Assembly: GCA_013695405.1 (NCBI GenBank)
Contig: JACDAO010000240.1
Span: 1-5,594, forward strand
Direction: 5' to 3'
DNA: 5,594 nt
Source: Acidobacteriota bacterium
GTDB taxonomy: Bacteria; Acidobacteriota; Vicinamibacteria; Vicinamibacterales; Vicinamibacteraceae
Part shown: piece after piece, positions 4,854 to 5,594 of the stretch
Layout: each line of letters begins with the position of its first letter
Numbering within the stretch: position 1 is the stretch's first letter
Position numbers and translations under genes: made by a program
Notes under the pieces: model-generated
Seen by the model: the letters and a program-made list of their open reading frames with translations, nothing else
What the model was told of the DNA's origin: nothing
The model's database searches: none

Positions 4854-5594
4854 GACTCGAGCAGCAGGTGGCCCGGGTCCTCGATGAAGTCCTTGACCTT
4901 GACCAGGAACTGCACCGCTTCCAGCCCATCGACGATGCGGTGGTCGTAGGACAGCGCCAAGTACATCATCGGCCGCACCACGACCTGGCCCTTGACCGCG
5001 ACCGGCCGGTCCTCGATCTTGTGGAGGCCCAGGATGCCGACCTGCGGCGAGTTCAGGATCGGCGTGCTGAGCAGCGATCCGAACACGCCGCCGTTGGTGA
5101 TTGTGAACGAGCCGCCCTTGAGGTCGTCGATCGTCAGCGTGCTGTTCCTGGCGCGCGCGGCGAAGTCGCGGATGGCCTGCTCGATGCCGGCGAAGGAATG
5201 CTGGTCGGCCGACCGGATCACCGGCACGACCAGGCCCTGATCGGCGCCGACCGCGATCCCGATGTCGTAGTAGTGCTTCAGCACCATCTCCTCGCCCTGG
5301 ATTTCGGCGTTGAGACGGGGGAAGGCCTTGAGCGCGGCGACGCTGGCCTTGACGAAGAACGAGGCGATCCCGAGGCCGACGTTGTAGCGCTGCTTGAAGG
5401 CCTCCTTGCGGCGCTCGCGCAGCCCCATCAACTCGGTCATGTCCACCTCGTTGAAGGTGGTCAGTATCGCAGCGGTGCGCTGCGCCTCGACCAGGTTGCG
5501 CGCGATCGTCAGCCGCCGCTTGGACATCCGCACGCGTTCCTCGGTGCGGCGGCCGGGTGCGTCGGCGAGACGCGGCGGGGCAGCGGCCGGAGCC
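4850..5594 (-). CDS. sucB: 2-oxoglutarate dehydrogenase E2, dihydrolipoyllysine succinyltransferase (5'-truncated by window edge)
   Basis: 247 codons are visible, reading in frame from 5593. They begin in an Ala/Pro-rich linker and pass into the complete E2 catalytic domain (2-oxoacid dehydrogenase acyltransferase, PF00198). The domain entry '[12 protein letters not shown]', the TTFNEVDM segment (visible residues 45-52), [13 protein letters not shown], and DHRIVDG at 4945-4925 are hallmarks; H218 and D222 of the visible part are the catalytic pair. FNEVDM and the [15 protein letters not shown] segment point to the succinyltransferase (OdhB/SucB) rather than pyruvate E2. It transfers succinyl groups from lipoyl to CoA in the TCA cycle as the core of a multi-enzyme complex. 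The lipoyl and E1/E3-binding domains lie beyond the window. A GTG at 5533 is internal, not a start. The gene just downstream is an unknown exported protein rather than lpd. Confidence 0.95.
   Translation of the reverse strand, partial: APAAAPPRLADAPGRRTEERVRMSKRRLTIARNLVEAQRTAAILTTFNEVDMTELMGLRERRKEAFKQRYNVGLGIASFFVKASVAALKAFPRLNAEIQGEEMVLKHYYDIGIAVGADQGLVVPVIRSADQHSFAGIEQAIRDFAARARNSTLTIDDLKGGSFTITNGGVFGSLLSTPILNSPQVGILGLHKIEDRPVAVKGQVVVRPMMYLALSYDHRIVDGLEAVQFLVKVKDFIEDPGHLLLES

Noticed and set aside
4225..4929. 234-codon minus-strand open frame across the exported protein gene and sucB end
   Set aside because: It is a different frame of two supported genes and contains only out-of-frame translation of sucB hallmarks.

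Overview
The window is dense, high-GC bacterial DNA with short gaps, many 1-4 bp gene overlaps and two short-unit tandem repeats in the gaps. Gene content is that of a free-living aerobic heterotroph. The GC-rich coding, the AT-richer micro-repeats between genes and the mix of families would fit an Acidobacteriota lineage (Vicinamibacteria-like), but no rRNA or diagnostic marker is present, so this is an impression rather than a placement.

Left block, plus strand (1-2586): the last codons of a membrane protein, possibly a GntP-family permease; a gap holding an 8-bp tandem repeat; a RidA/YjgF-family protein; an M19 (renal dipeptidase-like) metallopeptidase that overlaps it by 1 bp; and a secreted endonuclease/exonuclease/phosphatase-fold hydrolase that overlaps the peptidase by 4 bp. 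The last three are almost certainly one transcription unit. A permease, a dipeptidase and an enamine/imine deaminase together suggest uptake and breakdown of small peptides or unusual (D- or dehydro-) amino acids. That is an inference.

Middle block (2592-3375, minus strand; 3376-4369): a bacterioferritin comigratory protein (BCP)-type peroxiredoxin runs leftward. Its stop overlaps a 70-codon ORF resembling only the C-terminal end of nucleotidyltransferase-like proteins, which in turn overlaps a 33-codon ORF. These look like the remains of a small accessory (possibly toxin-antitoxin-like) cassette. A serine esterase of the esterase D/Fes superfamily diverges from the peroxiredoxin across a 112-bp gap that holds a 7-bp tandem repeat and -10-like elements placed very close to both ATGs.

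Right block, minus strand (4326-5594): the C-terminal linker and catalytic domain of the 2-oxoglutarate dehydrogenase E2 subunit (sucB), cut by the window edge, followed with a 4-bp GTGA overlap by an exported protein of unknown function. The 3' end of that gene overlaps the convergent esterase gene by 44 bp.

Most of the window is ordinary metabolism. The parts most worth a second look are the remnant chain behind the peroxiredoxin, the repeat-bearing divergent promoter, the unknown exported protein coupled to sucB, and the possible RidA-dipeptidase functional link.
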